From the NCBI GenBank assembly GCA_047612485.1, contig JBLGAT010000027.1:1-30672 (forward strand): a stretch of 30,672 nucleotides of DNA, read 5' to 3'. Of the stretch, positions 8,662 through 16,994 are shown piece by piece. How positions within the stretch are numbered: position 1 is the stretch's first letter; each line of letters starts with the position of its first letter. Made by a program: the position numbers and the translations under genes. The DNA comes from Sediminicola sp047612485. Its GTDB lineage: Bacteria > Bacteroidota > Bacteroidia > Flavobacteriales > Flavobacteriaceae. The notes under the pieces were generated by a model that saw nothing but the letters and a program-made list of their open reading frames with translations, had not been told where the DNA came from and ran no database searches.

Positions 8662-9514
8662 TTAGAATTGGACTTTGTCAGTCCATTCGGCAATGGACCA
8701 ATCGTTGAATCGTTCTATTCAACTATCTGATGGTAGCCCTTGTATCTTCATTCCAAATCCATGTCCACCCTTAGAGTACATATGCATTTCTGTCGGCACA
8801 CCTTTCTTTTCCCAGGGCGTACAAAGTTCTACGCTGGCGGGTGCCAATCCTAAAGGATCATCGGTTGCAAAAACCAAAAAAATTGGCGGACTATTGGCAG
8901 GGACAATATCCATTCAAGGATATGCCGGAACAATAAAATTAGGTCTACTTTCTTTTGTAGCGTTGTAAATGACAGGCATTGTTGCGGCTCCCCCATCTGA
9001 AAATCCCATAAACCCTATTTTGTCAGGGTCTATACCCAATTCTTAGGAACGCTGTGTTACGTGAGCTATGGCATTGAGTCTATTTTCTGTAACACATCGT
9101 AAAACCTTTGAAGCTTATGCGTTCACCAGTTCTACATCCTTATCCAAATGGGCCACTCCATCTTCCTCTGTGGGGACCAATCTATTATTTAAGGACAAAG
9201 GCGGTGATCCCCTTGGTATTTAACCAATGGTCAACATCATTTCCCTCACTATTGATACTATGGGCATACAGTCCTCCTCCAGGGACAATGATTACAGATG
9301 TACCAGTGATAATAGAAGGATCCGGCCTAAAAATTTCCATACTGGGTTTTGATACATTGGTTACTACTTGGGTCTGCTAAATTTCGGAGAAATAGATTTT
9401 TTCTGAACCTTCCCAGATTATATGCATCGAATTTCCGGAAGGGAGCAGAACAATTTCCTATGAAAAGGAAGAGGTGATTTTAAGTTTACTTAGAAATAGA
9501 AGGAGATGGTTCAT
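8662..9514 (-). pseudogene. Decayed alpha/beta-hydrolase (acetyl-esterase/dienelactone hydrolase-like)
   Basis: Translating the minus strand from the ATG at 9514 gives broken but co-linear pieces of a secreted alpha/beta hydrolase: MNHLLLFLSKL, a stop, VLLPSGNSMHIIWEGSEKI, a stop, SVIIVPGGGLYAHSINSEG, HWLNTKGITAFVLKY, then a frameshift into LVPTEEDGVAHLDKDVELV, two further stops, IDPDKIGFMGFSDGGAAT (GxSxG nucleophile elbow), a stop, PPIFLVFATDDPLGLAPAS (acid residue) and KGGHGFGM (catalytic His), and a last early stop. That is six in-frame stops plus at least one frameshift. All catalytic regions are recognisable, so the gene was intact fairly recently. It resembles BD-FAE-type acetyl or feruloyl esterases and lies beside the GH20/SGNH genes in the same orientation. 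Plus-strand open frames here are shadows. Confidence 0.88.
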
Positions 9515-9560
9515 TGTTGATTGATTTTGAATTTAGGATGCTGGACAAAGGACTTTTATG

Positions 9561-10406
9561 TTAAGTAGCAATTGGAACATCGTTTCGCTGGCCCCATTCT
9601 GTCCAAGAACCATCGTAGACAGCTGTTGGGTTCTTTTGGACCAATTCACTAGCCAAAAGTATTATACATGCAGTAAGACCAGATCCACAAGTGAACACTA
9701 AGGAACGGTCCTCAAGTTTTAAGTTTTTAAAAATTTGTTTTAAATCTTCTTTCGGTAGAATTTGTCCATCTTTTAGGACCTCGGTATAAGGAAGGTTTAA
9801 TGAGCCTGGGATATGTCCGCTCTTTAGATCCTTTCTTGGTTCTGGTTCCTTCCCACAAAAGCGTCCCGCAGAACGAGCATCAATGACCAAGGCTTCCTTT
9901 TTTTTAATATTCTGTAAGATGTCAGCTGCACTCTTTACTTGGTTTGGTCTAAAATGTGCCTTAAAATTTCCTATGGGATATGTCGATTTATGAATAGGTT
10001 CGGTAGGAAACCCTTGTTCTATCCATTTGGGCAGTCCTCCATCCAAAACGGCAATATTTTCATGTCCCATGGTTTTGAACATCCACCAAACCCTGGGGCT
10101 GGAATAAACACCCAAATTGTCATAAACAACAATAAGGCTATCGGCATTGACGCCTAAATCCTTACTCGCATTGGTAAAGGAAGCCTCATCGGGGAGCATA
10201 TTGGGCAAACTGTTGAACTTATCAGAAAAAGAATTTTTTAGATCAAAAATCCTCGCGTTTGTGATTTGAATATCTCCTAAATTGGAGCTCTTGCCCGACT
10301 TGTTTTCGGGCATACTTGCATCCAAAATAACAAGATTAGGATCATTCATATGGCTTTTCAACCAATCAGTGGTAATCAGAGGTGATAACATATTGTTTTC
10401 TTTCAT
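9561..10406 (-). CDS. sseA: Sulfurtransferase (3-mercaptopyruvate/thiosulfate type, double rhodanese)
   Basis: The 281-aa protein has two rhodanese domains: an inactive N-terminal one (ITTDWLKSHMNDPNLVILDAS to LPKWIEQG) and a catalytic C-terminal one (VIDARSAGRF, HIPGSLNLPY, VFTCGSGLTAC). The active-site loop CGSGLTAC with Cys240 is close to CGSGVTAC of mercaptopyruvate sulfurtransferases rather than the CRKGVTA of thiosulfate rhodaneses. It has no signal peptide. It transfers sulfane sulfur to thiols or cyanide in the cytoplasm. The start could also be the internal ATG of MLSPLITTDW, five codons in. It diverges from an SDR gene across a palindrome-rich gap. Confidence 0.88.
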   Translation of the reverse strand: MKENNMLSPLITTDWLKSHMNDPNLVILDASMPENKSGKSSNLGDIQITNARIFDLKNSFSDKFNSLPNMLPDEASFTNASKDLGVNADSLIVVYDNLGVYSSPRVWWMFKTMGHENIAVLDGGLPKWIEQGFPTEPIHKSTYPIGNFKAHFRPNQVKSAADILQNIKKKEALVIDARSAGRFCGKEPEPRKDLKSGHIPGSLNLPYTEVLKDGQILPKEDLKQIFKNLKLEDRSLVFTCGSGLTACIILLASELVQKNPTAVYDGSWTEWGQRNDVPIAT

Positions 10407-10470
10407 ACTAAAATAGGAATTTTCTGGGCCTTATTGACTTTAGTCTGGTCATTATCAACATCATTTTTTA

Positions 10471-10499
10471 TCATTAGAAGCTTCTAATGAAGCTTCATT
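10471..10499. promoter_or_regulatory. Two overlapping perfect palindromes, operator-like
   Basis: TCATTAGAAGCTTCTAATGA (10471-10490) is a 20-bp perfect palindrome. It overlaps a second, 14-bp palindrome AATGAAGCTTCATT (10486-10499). Both are centred on GAAGCTTC, at 10477-10484 and 10489-10496, exactly 12 bp apart. They lie between the divergent sseA and SDR genes, with no T tract to suggest a terminator. Confidence 0.5.
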
Positions 10500-10554
10500 G
10501 TAAATTAATGTTAAAGTAAGGTAGAATGGGTTAAGGGCGCGTTAAACAGGATTA

Positions 10555-10562
10555 TAAATTTG
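10555..10562 (+). promoter_or_regulatory. Candidate -7 promoter element for the SDR gene
   Basis: TAAATTTG is a full TAnnTTTG match, 32 nt before the ATG at 10595. No clear TTG -33 box was found at the expected distance. Confidence 0.4.
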
Positions 10563-10594
10563 GGTTCTAACGCCTTATGGGTTAACTTTAAAGT

Positions 10595-11239
10595 ATGGAG
10601 AACGTATTGATAGCAGGTGCCAATGGTACCACAGGAAAAATAATAGTAAACCTTTTAAAGGAATCACAATATTTTAATCCCGTTGCAATGGTCCGTAAGA
10701 AAGATCAAAGGGAGCAATTTGAAACCATGGGGGTGAAAACCGTATTGGGCGATTTGGAGGATGATTTGGTGCATACCATGGAAGATATAGATAAGGTAAT
10801 ATTTGCTGCCGGTTCGGGAGGGAAAAAAGTAGTGGAGGTCGATCAAGAAGGAGCAAAAAGACTTATTGATGTGGCTAAAATGGCACATATTAAAAAGTTT
10901 GTGATGTTGAGCTCCATAGGAGCAGATAAACCCGAGGAGGCCGAAGGACTGCAAGAATATTTACGAGCCAAGCAGAACGCAGATGAACATTTGAGACATA
11001 GTGGCCTCAATTATACCATCGTGCGCCCAGGATCACTTAAGAATGCTAAAGGTGTGGGTAAGATAGATTTGGCTATAAGTTTGGACAAAAGAGGGGATAT
11101 AAGTAGACAAGATGTGGCCCAGACTTTGGTAAGGGTATTGCACGATACCACAGCCAATGCTACAACTTTCGAAATATTGGAAGGAGAAACCCTAATAGGA
11201 GAGGCAATAAAAACGGTATCGGTCGCAGAGGCCGAATAA
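10595..11239 (+). CDS. Atypical SDR / NAD(P)H-binding oxidoreductase
   Basis: The 214-aa protein begins VLIAGANGTTGKIIVNLL, with the GxxGxxG-type dinucleotide site at residues 8-14. It continues with MVRKKDQREQFE, GDLEDDL, IFAAGSGGKK, FVMLSSIGAD, a YLRAK block matching the YxxxK catalytic pair, and NYTIVRPGSL. This is the layout of atypical SDRs (SDR_a5, the YwnB/YhfK group). It probably reduces a small carbonyl compound or quinone or acts as an NAD(P)H sensor; the substrate cannot be told from sequence. It has its own promoter and terminator, so is likely monocistronic, and may share the palindromic operator with sseA. Confidence 0.87.
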   Translation: MENVLIAGANGTTGKIIVNLLKESQYFNPVAMVRKKDQREQFETMGVKTVLGDLEDDLVHTMEDIDKVIFAAGSGGKKVVEVDQEGAKRLIDVAKMAHIKKFVMLSSIGADKPEEAEGLQEYLRAKQNADEHLRHSGLNYTIVRPGSLKNAKGVGKIDLAISLDKRGDISRQDVAQTLVRVLHDTTANATTFEILEGETLIGEAIKTVSVAEAE

Positions 11240-11263
11240 GGAAATGAAGATTGAGTTAGTTGG

Positions 11264-11303
11264 AAAATCCCTCTAAAGGCACAGGTCTTGGAGGGATTTT
11301 TTT
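11264..11303. terminator. Terminator between convergent SDR and small membrane-protein genes
   Basis: AAAATCCCTC pairs with GAGGGATTTT across a 17-nt loop and is followed by a T-rich run. The A tract on the left could also terminate the minus-strand gene ending at 11320. Confidence 0.75.
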
Positions 11304-11319
11304 ATTTACGCCCCCTGTT

Positions 11320-11658
11320 TTAAAGCATAACACGAAACAAAACAAGTACCAGGCCAAGGACAAAAAGGGAAGTGAATATTATTTTGTTGTACTTGGCCAA
11401 CCAATTTGGGAGAAAAATATCAAAATTATCTTTCTTGGAATCGGAGTAATTTCTTGCTAAAACTGTCAAGGGACAGAACATCTTAAATATAAGCAATACA
11501 ATTCCCTCCCCGATCACTAGCCCAATAGCGATCCAAGTGAATGGATTTATGGTATTGGTAATCCCGGCGTAGAGGATATAGAAAATTATGCTGACAAAAA
11601 ATAGCCAGATCAAAGTATGGATTATTTTAATGGCCAAAAGTTTGTTTGCATTATTCAT
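11320..11658 (-). CDS. Small integral membrane protein of unknown function
   Basis: This 112-aa protein has three or four hydrophobic segments: IIHTLIWLFFVSIIFYILYAG (~11-31), TWIAIGLVIGEGIVLLIF (~41-58), and IIFTSLFVLGLVLVLF near the end (~92-107). Between them are a CPLTVLARNYSD motif and DNFDIFLPNWLAKYN, which look conserved among flavobacterial proteins I recall. It carries no catalytic motif I know. It converges on the SDR gene across a shared terminator and diverges from mazG, so it is probably expressed alone. An assignment beyond 'conserved membrane protein' would be a guess. Confidence 0.75.
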   Translation of the reverse strand: MNNANKLLAIKIIHTLIWLFFVSIIFYILYAGITNTINPFTWIAIGLVIGEGIVLLIFKMFCPLTVLARNYSDSKKDNFDIFLPNWLAKYNKIIFTSLFVLGLVLVLFRVML

Positions 11659-11753
11659 TGGTATAACCTTTAAATTAAAGTTTTGGACTCGTTGACGATA
11701 TCGAAAATAGCTACCCCTAAAATAACATATAAATCGTACATGGGCTTCTAGGG

Positions 11754-11761
11754 TAGATTTG
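11754..11761 (+). promoter_or_regulatory. Candidate -7 promoter element for mazG
   Basis: TAGATTTG fully matches TAnnTTTG and lies 23 nt before the mazG ATG. A convincing -33 TTG is not visible. Confidence 0.4.
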
Positions 11762-11784
11762 TATTTTTACGAAAACTAATTTTT

Positions 11785-12558
11785 ATGAATTCGAGAGCCT
11801 CCCAATTACAAGCCTTTGACCGTTTATTGACCATTATGGATGAGTTACGGGCCAAATGTCCTTGGGACCAAAAGCAAACGATGCAGACGTTGAGGCACCT
11901 TACCATTGAGGAGACCTATGAATTGGGGGATGCTATATTGGATGGTGACCTTGAAGAAGTTAAAAAGGAATTGGGCGATGTATTGTTGCACATCGTTTTC
12001 TATGCCAAGATTGGAAGTGAGACCAAATCTTTTGATATAGCCGATGTGGCCAATGATATCTGTGAAAAGCTCATCAACAGGCACCCCCATATATACGGGG
12101 ATGTCAAAGTTGCCAATGAGGAGGAAGTAAAGCAGAATTGGGAGAAAATTAAATTAAAGGAAGGTAAAAAAAGCGTTTTGGAAGGTGTACCCACGAGTCT
12201 CCCCGCCCTGGTTAAATCCAACCGGATACAGGACAAAGTAGCCGGGGTCGGTTTTAATTGGGAAAAACCAGAGCAGGTATGGGAAAAGGTCCAAGAAGAG
12301 TTAGGGGAATTTCAAGATGAGGTAAGATCTGGGAATACTGACGCTATGGAGGCCGAATTTGGGGACGTGCTGTTTTCCATGGTAAATTATGCCAGGTTCT
12401 TGAATATAAATCCCGAGAATGCATTGGAACGCACCAATAAAAAATTCATAAAAAGATTTCAATATTTGGAAGAAAAGGCGAAAGAACAAGGGAAGGCACT
12501 AAAAGATATGACCCTTTCTGAAATGGATGTCTTTTGGGAGGAGGCTAAACAATTATGA
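11785..12558 (+). CDS. mazG: Nucleoside triphosphate pyrophosphohydrolase MazG
   Basis: The 257-aa protein contains two MazG all-alpha repeats. The first (residues ~14-95) has CPWDQKQTMQTLRHLTIEE and the EExxE...ExxD metal-binding pattern in EETYEL...KKELGDVLLH. The second (~160-230) has EELGEFQDEV...EAEFGDVLFSMVNYARF. It hydrolyses (d)NTPs to NMP and pyrophosphate, cleaning the nucleotide pool and, in E. coli, affecting ppGpp stress signalling. From memory, mazG often follows DUF5606 in flavobacteria; here about 9 kb separates them. It converges on the P-type ATPase gene with an 81-nt gap that holds no strong terminator (only a 5-bp GCCGA/TCGGC stem). Confidence 0.93.
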   Translation: MNSRASQLQAFDRLLTIMDELRAKCPWDQKQTMQTLRHLTIEETYELGDAILDGDLEEVKKELGDVLLHIVFYAKIGSETKSFDIADVANDICEKLINRHPHIYGDVKVANEEEVKQNWEKIKLKEGKKSVLEGVPTSLPALVKSNRIQDKVAGVGFNWEKPEQVWEKVQEELGEFQDEVRSGNTDAMEAEFGDVLFSMVNYARFLNINPENALERTNKKFIKRFQYLEEKAKEQGKALKDMTLSEMDVFWEEAKQL

Positions 12559-12639
12559 TCCCATGGATAGATTCTTAGTTGAGGTTATCTAGCAAACTTA
12601 AATTAATGCCCAGTCAATTCTTGGGATATTGCCGATACG

Positions 12640-15138
12640 CTATTTTCGGCCTCGTTTGATCCCTTTTACAAGTTCATACCATATCACAGATATAAATCCA
12701 ATGCCAATACTGGTCCATAATTGATCATTGGTGAGACTTTCAAATTGAAAAAATGCCGTAAACGGATCCATATAGAGCAAGACCCCAGTAAGCGTAATGG
12801 TTATTCCTATGATGATTCCTACTAAATTGTTTTTGTATTTCAACGTGGTAAGGACCGAAAAATAAAAGGACCTATTGACCAAGGTGAGGAAAATGTTGGC
12901 AGCAATTAGGGTAGTGAAGACCATAGCCCTTGTCGTAGCTTCATTTAAATCCTGGGAGACTGCTAATTGGTATACCGTCAAGGTCCCTGCTGTAATTGCT
13001 AGACCCTGGATAACACTCGTTGTCAATTCCTTCCTACTGAAAAAGGTATTTGAAAAGGGACGGGGTTTTTGTATCATGGTATTTTTTTCCATGGGCTCAT
13101 TTTCATAGATAATGGAACAAGTGGGACCCATTATCAATTCCAGGAGTATTACATGTACAGGGGTGAATATATTGGGGTACAACCAGCCCAAGGCCAAAGG
13201 GATAAATACGGTAAGTATGATAGGGATGTGAATGGAAATTACATACTGTATGGCCTTTTTTAGGTTGGTATAAATTTTTCTTCCCATGGCAATGGCATCC
13301 ACCATTTTGGCCAGGTCGTCATCTGCCAATATGAGGGATGCGGCCTGTTTGGCAATCTCAGTCCCTTTTTTCCCCATGGCAACCCCAATATGTGCGGACT
13401 TGAGGGCAGGGCCATCGTTGACGCCATCACCTGTCATAACCACAACCTCATTGTTTGCTTTTAGGGCATTGATGATTCGCATTTTGGCATCGGGGAACAT
13501 GCGGGTGAAAATCTGTGTTTCCTTTACACACTCCTGTAATTCATCATCCTTTAATTTCATCAGCTCTTTTCCGGAAATACTTTTTTCATAGCCCCTAAAA
13601 TTCACCTGTTTTGCAATGGCCTCTGTTGTTTCTGCATTATCGCCCGTTACAATTTTTACGGTAATCCCGGCCTCGTGGAAATGTTCAAAAACCGAAGCTA
13701 TATTTTCTTTGGGAGGATCATAAAAAGCTACGAGTCCTTTAAAGGCAAAGGTAAATTGCTGTTGTATTTTTGGAAATTCGTTGCTGTCAAATTTAGCCTC
13801 TCCGACCCCTAAAATTCGGTACCCTTTTTTGGCCAATTCTTCAATGGCAGCTAAAATAGCCTGTTTCTGTACCTTGGTAAGGTTGGAAATGTCCAGAAAA
13901 GCTTCTGGGGCACCTTTGGCCGCGATGATGCGCTTTCCAGATGCATTTTCAAAAAGATGCGTCATCATAGGGGGTTTGCCATCCAATGGATACTCATGAA
14001 CCATCTTGTAATCCGGTCTTTCGTCCATAGGAAAGTTTTGTGCATAGGATTCATGCAAAGCAAGCTCCATTGGATCAAATGGAATGGGTTCACTGGCCCA
14101 CATCGCCAGTCTTAGCAATTCTTTTTCCTCTGTGGCCAATTCTTGTTCTGGATTGGAGATTTTCCCCGAATCCATGACATAGACTCTTGCCAAACTCATT
14201 TTATTTTGCGTAATGGTGCCAGTTTTATCGGTGCAGATCACTGTGGCGCTCCCAAGGGATTCCACGGTTTTCATTTGCTTGACCACAACCCCCAACTTCA
14301 TCAACCGCCAAGCACCTAGGGCCATAAAAGTGGTGAAGGCCACGGGGATTTCCTCTGGCAAAATACTCATGGCCAAGGTGAGTGCTTTAAGCAAACTATC
14401 TAGAAGGTCAAGAGAATGGGAATAGTTGATACCCCAAACCACTAAAAAGACCAGTGCTCCCCAAAAGACCATTATTTTTACAAAATTCCCTATTTGAAAT
14501 TCAAGGGGGGTCTTCTCCGTTTCAATATCCTCAATGCTTTTCCCGATTTTCCCGAGGGCCGTATTGTTCCCAATGGCAGTTATGGTGGCTATTGCCAAAC
14601 CGCTGGCCACGGTGGTGCCTAGATAGATTGAATTGTCCTCTTTCGTTGCGTCTTTGTAAACTGAGAGGGATTCCCCGGTAAGAATGGACTCATTTACAGA
14701 AAAATCGTTGGAATGTATGATGGTTCCATCAGCCGGAATAGTACTTCCCTCATCCACAATAAGGCTGTCCCCAATAACAAGTTCCTCACTCTTAATCTCC
14801 AGGACTTCCCCATTTCTGTACACCTTGGAATGTGGTTGGGTAAAATCTTTAAGTTTTTTAAGGGCATCACGACTTCTAGAGTCCTGATAAAGGGAAATGG
14901 AGGCTACCATTACAATGGCAATGGCCAAGAAAATGCCATCCCCATAATCTCCACTGACAAAGTAAATCACAGAGGCCACCAATAGTAAAATCACCATTGG
15001 TTCCTTGGCAAGATTCTTTAAAGCGTCGAGGAATCTATTTTCTTTTTTAAATACTAGTTTGTTCTGTCCATATGAAACCCTTGATTGCAGTACTTGTTCA
15101 TCTGTTAGGCCTTTAATCTCAAAATTATCGATGGACAT
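12640..15138 (-). CDS. Cation-translocating P-type ATPase (P2-like, ion unknown)
   Basis: The 832-aa protein has the P-type ATPase architecture: N-terminal cation-ATPase domain (GLTDEQVLQSRVSYGQNKL), actuator loop with ILTGES, phosphorylation motif CTDKTGT with Asp304, nucleotide-binding KGAPEAF, hinge MTGDGVNDGPALK, and ~10 membrane segments. The layout is closest to Ca2+ (P2A) pumps. However, the M4 motif is PEEIP rather than PEGLP, and M6 reads LLELIMGPTCSIIYENEP, where SERCA has VNLVTDGLPA: the Asp and Thr that bind Ca2+ are Gly and Met. Calcium specificity is therefore unsafe. The heavy-metal CPx motif and CxxC N-domain are absent, so it is not a copper/zinc P1B pump. Confidence 0.88.
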   Translation of the reverse strand: MSIDNFEIKGLTDEQVLQSRVSYGQNKLVFKKENRFLDALKNLAKEPMVILLLVASVIYFVSGDYGDGIFLAIAIVMVASISLYQDSRSRDALKKLKDFTQPHSKVYRNGEVLEIKSEELVIGDSLIVDEGSTIPADGTIIHSNDFSVNESILTGESLSVYKDATKEDNSIYLGTTVASGLAIATITAIGNNTALGKIGKSIEDIETEKTPLEFQIGNFVKIMVFWGALVFLVVWGINYSHSLDLLDSLLKALTLAMSILPEEIPVAFTTFMALGAWRLMKLGVVVKQMKTVESLGSATVICTDKTGTITQNKMSLARVYVMDSGKISNPEQELATEEKELLRLAMWASEPIPFDPMELALHESYAQNFPMDERPDYKMVHEYPLDGKPPMMTHLFENASGKRIIAAKGAPEAFLDISNLTKVQKQAILAAIEELAKKGYRILGVGEAKFDSNEFPKIQQQFTFAFKGLVAFYDPPKENIASVFEHFHEAGITVKIVTGDNAETTEAIAKQVNFRGYEKSISGKELMKLKDDELQECVKETQIFTRMFPDAKMRIINALKANNEVVVMTGDGVNDGPALKSAHIGVAMGKKGTEIAKQAASLILADDDLAKMVDAIAMGRKIYTNLKKAIQYVISIHIPIILTVFIPLALGWLYPNIFTPVHVILLELIMGPTCSIIYENEPMEKNTMIQKPRPFSNTFFSRKELTTSVIQGLAITAGTLTVYQLAVSQDLNEATTRAMVFTTLIAANIFLTLVNRSFYFSVLTTLKYKNNLVGIIIGITITLTGVLLYMDPFTAFFQFESLTNDQLWTSIGIGFISVIWYELVKGIKRGRK

Positions 15139-15306
15139 GTAGGTTTGGTTAGTGGTTTTTGCCGTTAGGTATCCCTAAATTAATCAAAATACAGCAAATT
15201 GTGGAATCTTAAATAAAAGAGATCGGTAGTTTTGGGGAGACATATCAAATTTCAGTCCTTGGATTGCAGATTTGGATCCTTTGAACCGCAATTATATACA
15301 AGATTT

Positions 15307-15340
15307 TTTGATAATAAAACCAAGGTAACTTCTATATTTG
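15307..15340 (+). promoter_or_regulatory. Candidate promoter for the MATE-PAP2-GT39 gene run
   Basis: TTTG (15307-15310) and TATATTTG (15333-15340), a full TAnnTTTG match, are separated by 22 nt, within the known spacing for Bacteroidota. Transcription would start about 14 nt before the TTG at 15360. Confidence 0.6.
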
Positions 15341-15359
15341 CACTTCAAAAATTGAGACC

Positions 15360-16745
15360 TTGTTCAAGCAGTACACCAAAGAATTTCGCTATAATTTACA
15401 GTTGTCCTTCCCTGTTATTTTAGGGATGCTGGGACATACGTTCGTGGCTTTTGCGGATAATATTATGGTGGGCCAGTTAGGTACTGCAGAGTTGGCCGCA
15501 GTCTCTTTGGGAAATAGCTTTATTTTTATCGCGATGTCACTAGGAATTGGATTTTCTACTGCTATTACCCCCCTGGTCGCAGAAGCGGACGGTGCAGGAA
15601 ATAAAGAAGTCGGAAAGAGTGCCTTAAAACACGGCTTGGTGCTATGCACTGGATTGGGGCTGTCCCTATTTGGATTGATCATGTTGTCAAAACCACTGAT
15701 GTATATGATGAAGCAGCCGCCAGAAGTTGTTGAATTGTCTATGCCCTATTTGGACTTGGTAGCCTTTTCTCTGGTTCCGTTGATTATTTTTCAAGCCTTC
15801 AAACAATTTTCTGAAGGGCTTTCACAAACCAAATATCCGATGTATGCAACGGTTATTGCCAATATTTTGAATATTGTACTTAACTATTTATTGATTTTTG
15901 GTTCTTTTGGTTTCCCAAAAATGGGAATCGTTGGTGCCGCCCTTGGGACTTTGATTTCTAGAGTCATCATGGTCATTTATATATGGGTACTGCTAAAAAA
16001 CAAAAAGAAATTCCATGACTACGTTACTGGATTTAATTTCCGGAACCTGGAGAAAAAGGTGATGAAAAAAATCATAGACCTTGGATTTCCATCTGCCCTA
16101 CAGATGTTCTTTGAAGTGGCCATTTTTACAGCCGCCATCTGGTTGAGTGGTGTATTGGGAAAAAATTCACAAGCTGCCAATCAAATTGCGTTGAATTTAT
16201 CAAGTATGACGTTTATGGTAGGGATAGGACTTGGAGTGGCGGCCATGATACGTGTGGCCAACCAAAAGGGATTGAGGAATTTTCAGGATCTTAGGCGGAT
16301 AGCAATTTCCATCTTCTTTTTGACATTTTTATTGGAAATCGTTTTTGCGGCCTTGTTCCTTTTGTTCAAAGATTGGCTCCCAACTATTTACTTGGATGTC
16401 AACGATCTTGCCAATAGTGCGGACAATACCGAGGTGATCATAATGGCTGCAGAGCTCATATTTGTGGCGGCATTTTTTCAGATTTCAGACGGATTACAGG
16501 TGGTTGTATTGGGGGCATTACGCGGTCTACAGGATGTAAAGATCCCCACGATTATCACGTTTATTGCTTATTGGGTTATAGGCTTTCCCGTTAGTTTATA
16601 CTTGGGATTGTATACCCCGTTACGCAGCACTGGGATATGGATTGGACTGTTGGCAGGCTTAACTGCCTCTGCAATAATGTTGTATATTCGATTTAACTAT
16701 ATGAGCAAAAAGTTGCTAGGCAACACACTAAAATCGATTAATTAG
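15360..16745 (+). CDS. MATE family efflux transporter (NorM-like)
   Basis: The 461-aa membrane protein shows the duplicated six-helix MATE layout. The N half starts FPVILGMLGHTFVAFADNIM, VGQLGTAELAAVSLGNSF; the second half has SALQMFFEVAIFTAAIWLSG and ends with SKKLL. MATE proteins export cationic drugs or metabolites using Na+ or H+ gradients. The best start is TTG at 15360, since no ATG lies between the promoter and the conserved region; an in-frame ATT at 15351 is the only other nearby option. It heads a run with the 75-aa protein, PAP2 and GT39 genes, with gaps of 16 nt or less. Given those partners, a lipid or oligosaccharide flippase role cannot be excluded, though multidrug MATE is the closest family. 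Confidence 0.9.
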   Translation: MFKQYTKEFRYNLQLSFPVILGMLGHTFVAFADNIMVGQLGTAELAAVSLGNSFIFIAMSLGIGFSTAITPLVAEADGAGNKEVGKSALKHGLVLCTGLGLSLFGLIMLSKPLMYMMKQPPEVVELSMPYLDLVAFSLVPLIIFQAFKQFSEGLSQTKYPMYATVIANILNIVLNYLLIFGSFGFPKMGIVGAALGTLISRVIMVIYIWVLLKNKKKFHDYVTGFNFRNLEKKVMKKIIDLGFPSALQMFFEVAIFTAAIWLSGVLGKNSQAANQIALNLSSMTFMVGIGLGVAAMIRVANQKGLRNFQDLRRIAISIFFLTFLLEIVFAALFLLFKDWLPTIYLDVNDLANSADNTEVIIMAAELIFVAAFFQISDGLQVVVLGALRGLQDVKIPTIITFIAYWVIGFPVSLYLGLYTPLRSTGIWIGLLAGLTASAIMLYIRFNYMSKKLLGNTLKSIN

Positions 16746-16761
16746 ATAAACTATAAAAACT

Positions 16762-16989
16762 ATGGATTTTCCTAAATTTTTACTGGGTGACAATACCGAT
16801 TACCCGACTGCCATATTTGTCATTCATACAGAGTACCCAAGATTTATTATAAATTTGGAGGATGATGAAGTAGAATGGTTGGAAGATTTCACCAAAGAGG
16901 ATGAAAAGGACCTGGAATCTGAAGCAGAGACCTTGATAGCACAGGCAACTGAATTTTATGACAGGGAAATTTCCCGGTACGTGGACTAA
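16762..16989 (+). CDS. Small acidic conserved hypothetical protein
   Basis: The 75-aa protein is strongly acidic (e.g. LEDDEVEWLEDF, EDEKDLESEAE) and begins MDFPKFLLGDNTDYPTAIFV. There is no signal peptide, transmembrane helix or metal motif. The N half is beta-like and the C half a charged helix (EAETLIAQATEFYDREISRY). It sits 16 nt after the MATE gene and 5 nt before PAP2, so it is translated from the same message. I recall similar short proteins in Flavobacteriaceae annotated only as hypothetical. No function can be inferred. Confidence 0.8.
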   Translation: MDFPKFLLGDNTDYPTAIFVIHTEYPRFIINLEDDEVEWLEDFTKEDEKDLESEAETLIAQATEFYDREISRYVD

Positions 16990-16994
16990 GAGGG

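Noticed and set aside
8675..9380. Plus-strand open frames of 97 and 90 codons
   Set aside because: They lie opposite the esterase pseudogene, whose minus-strand reading gives clear homology; the plus-strand translations have no coherent features.
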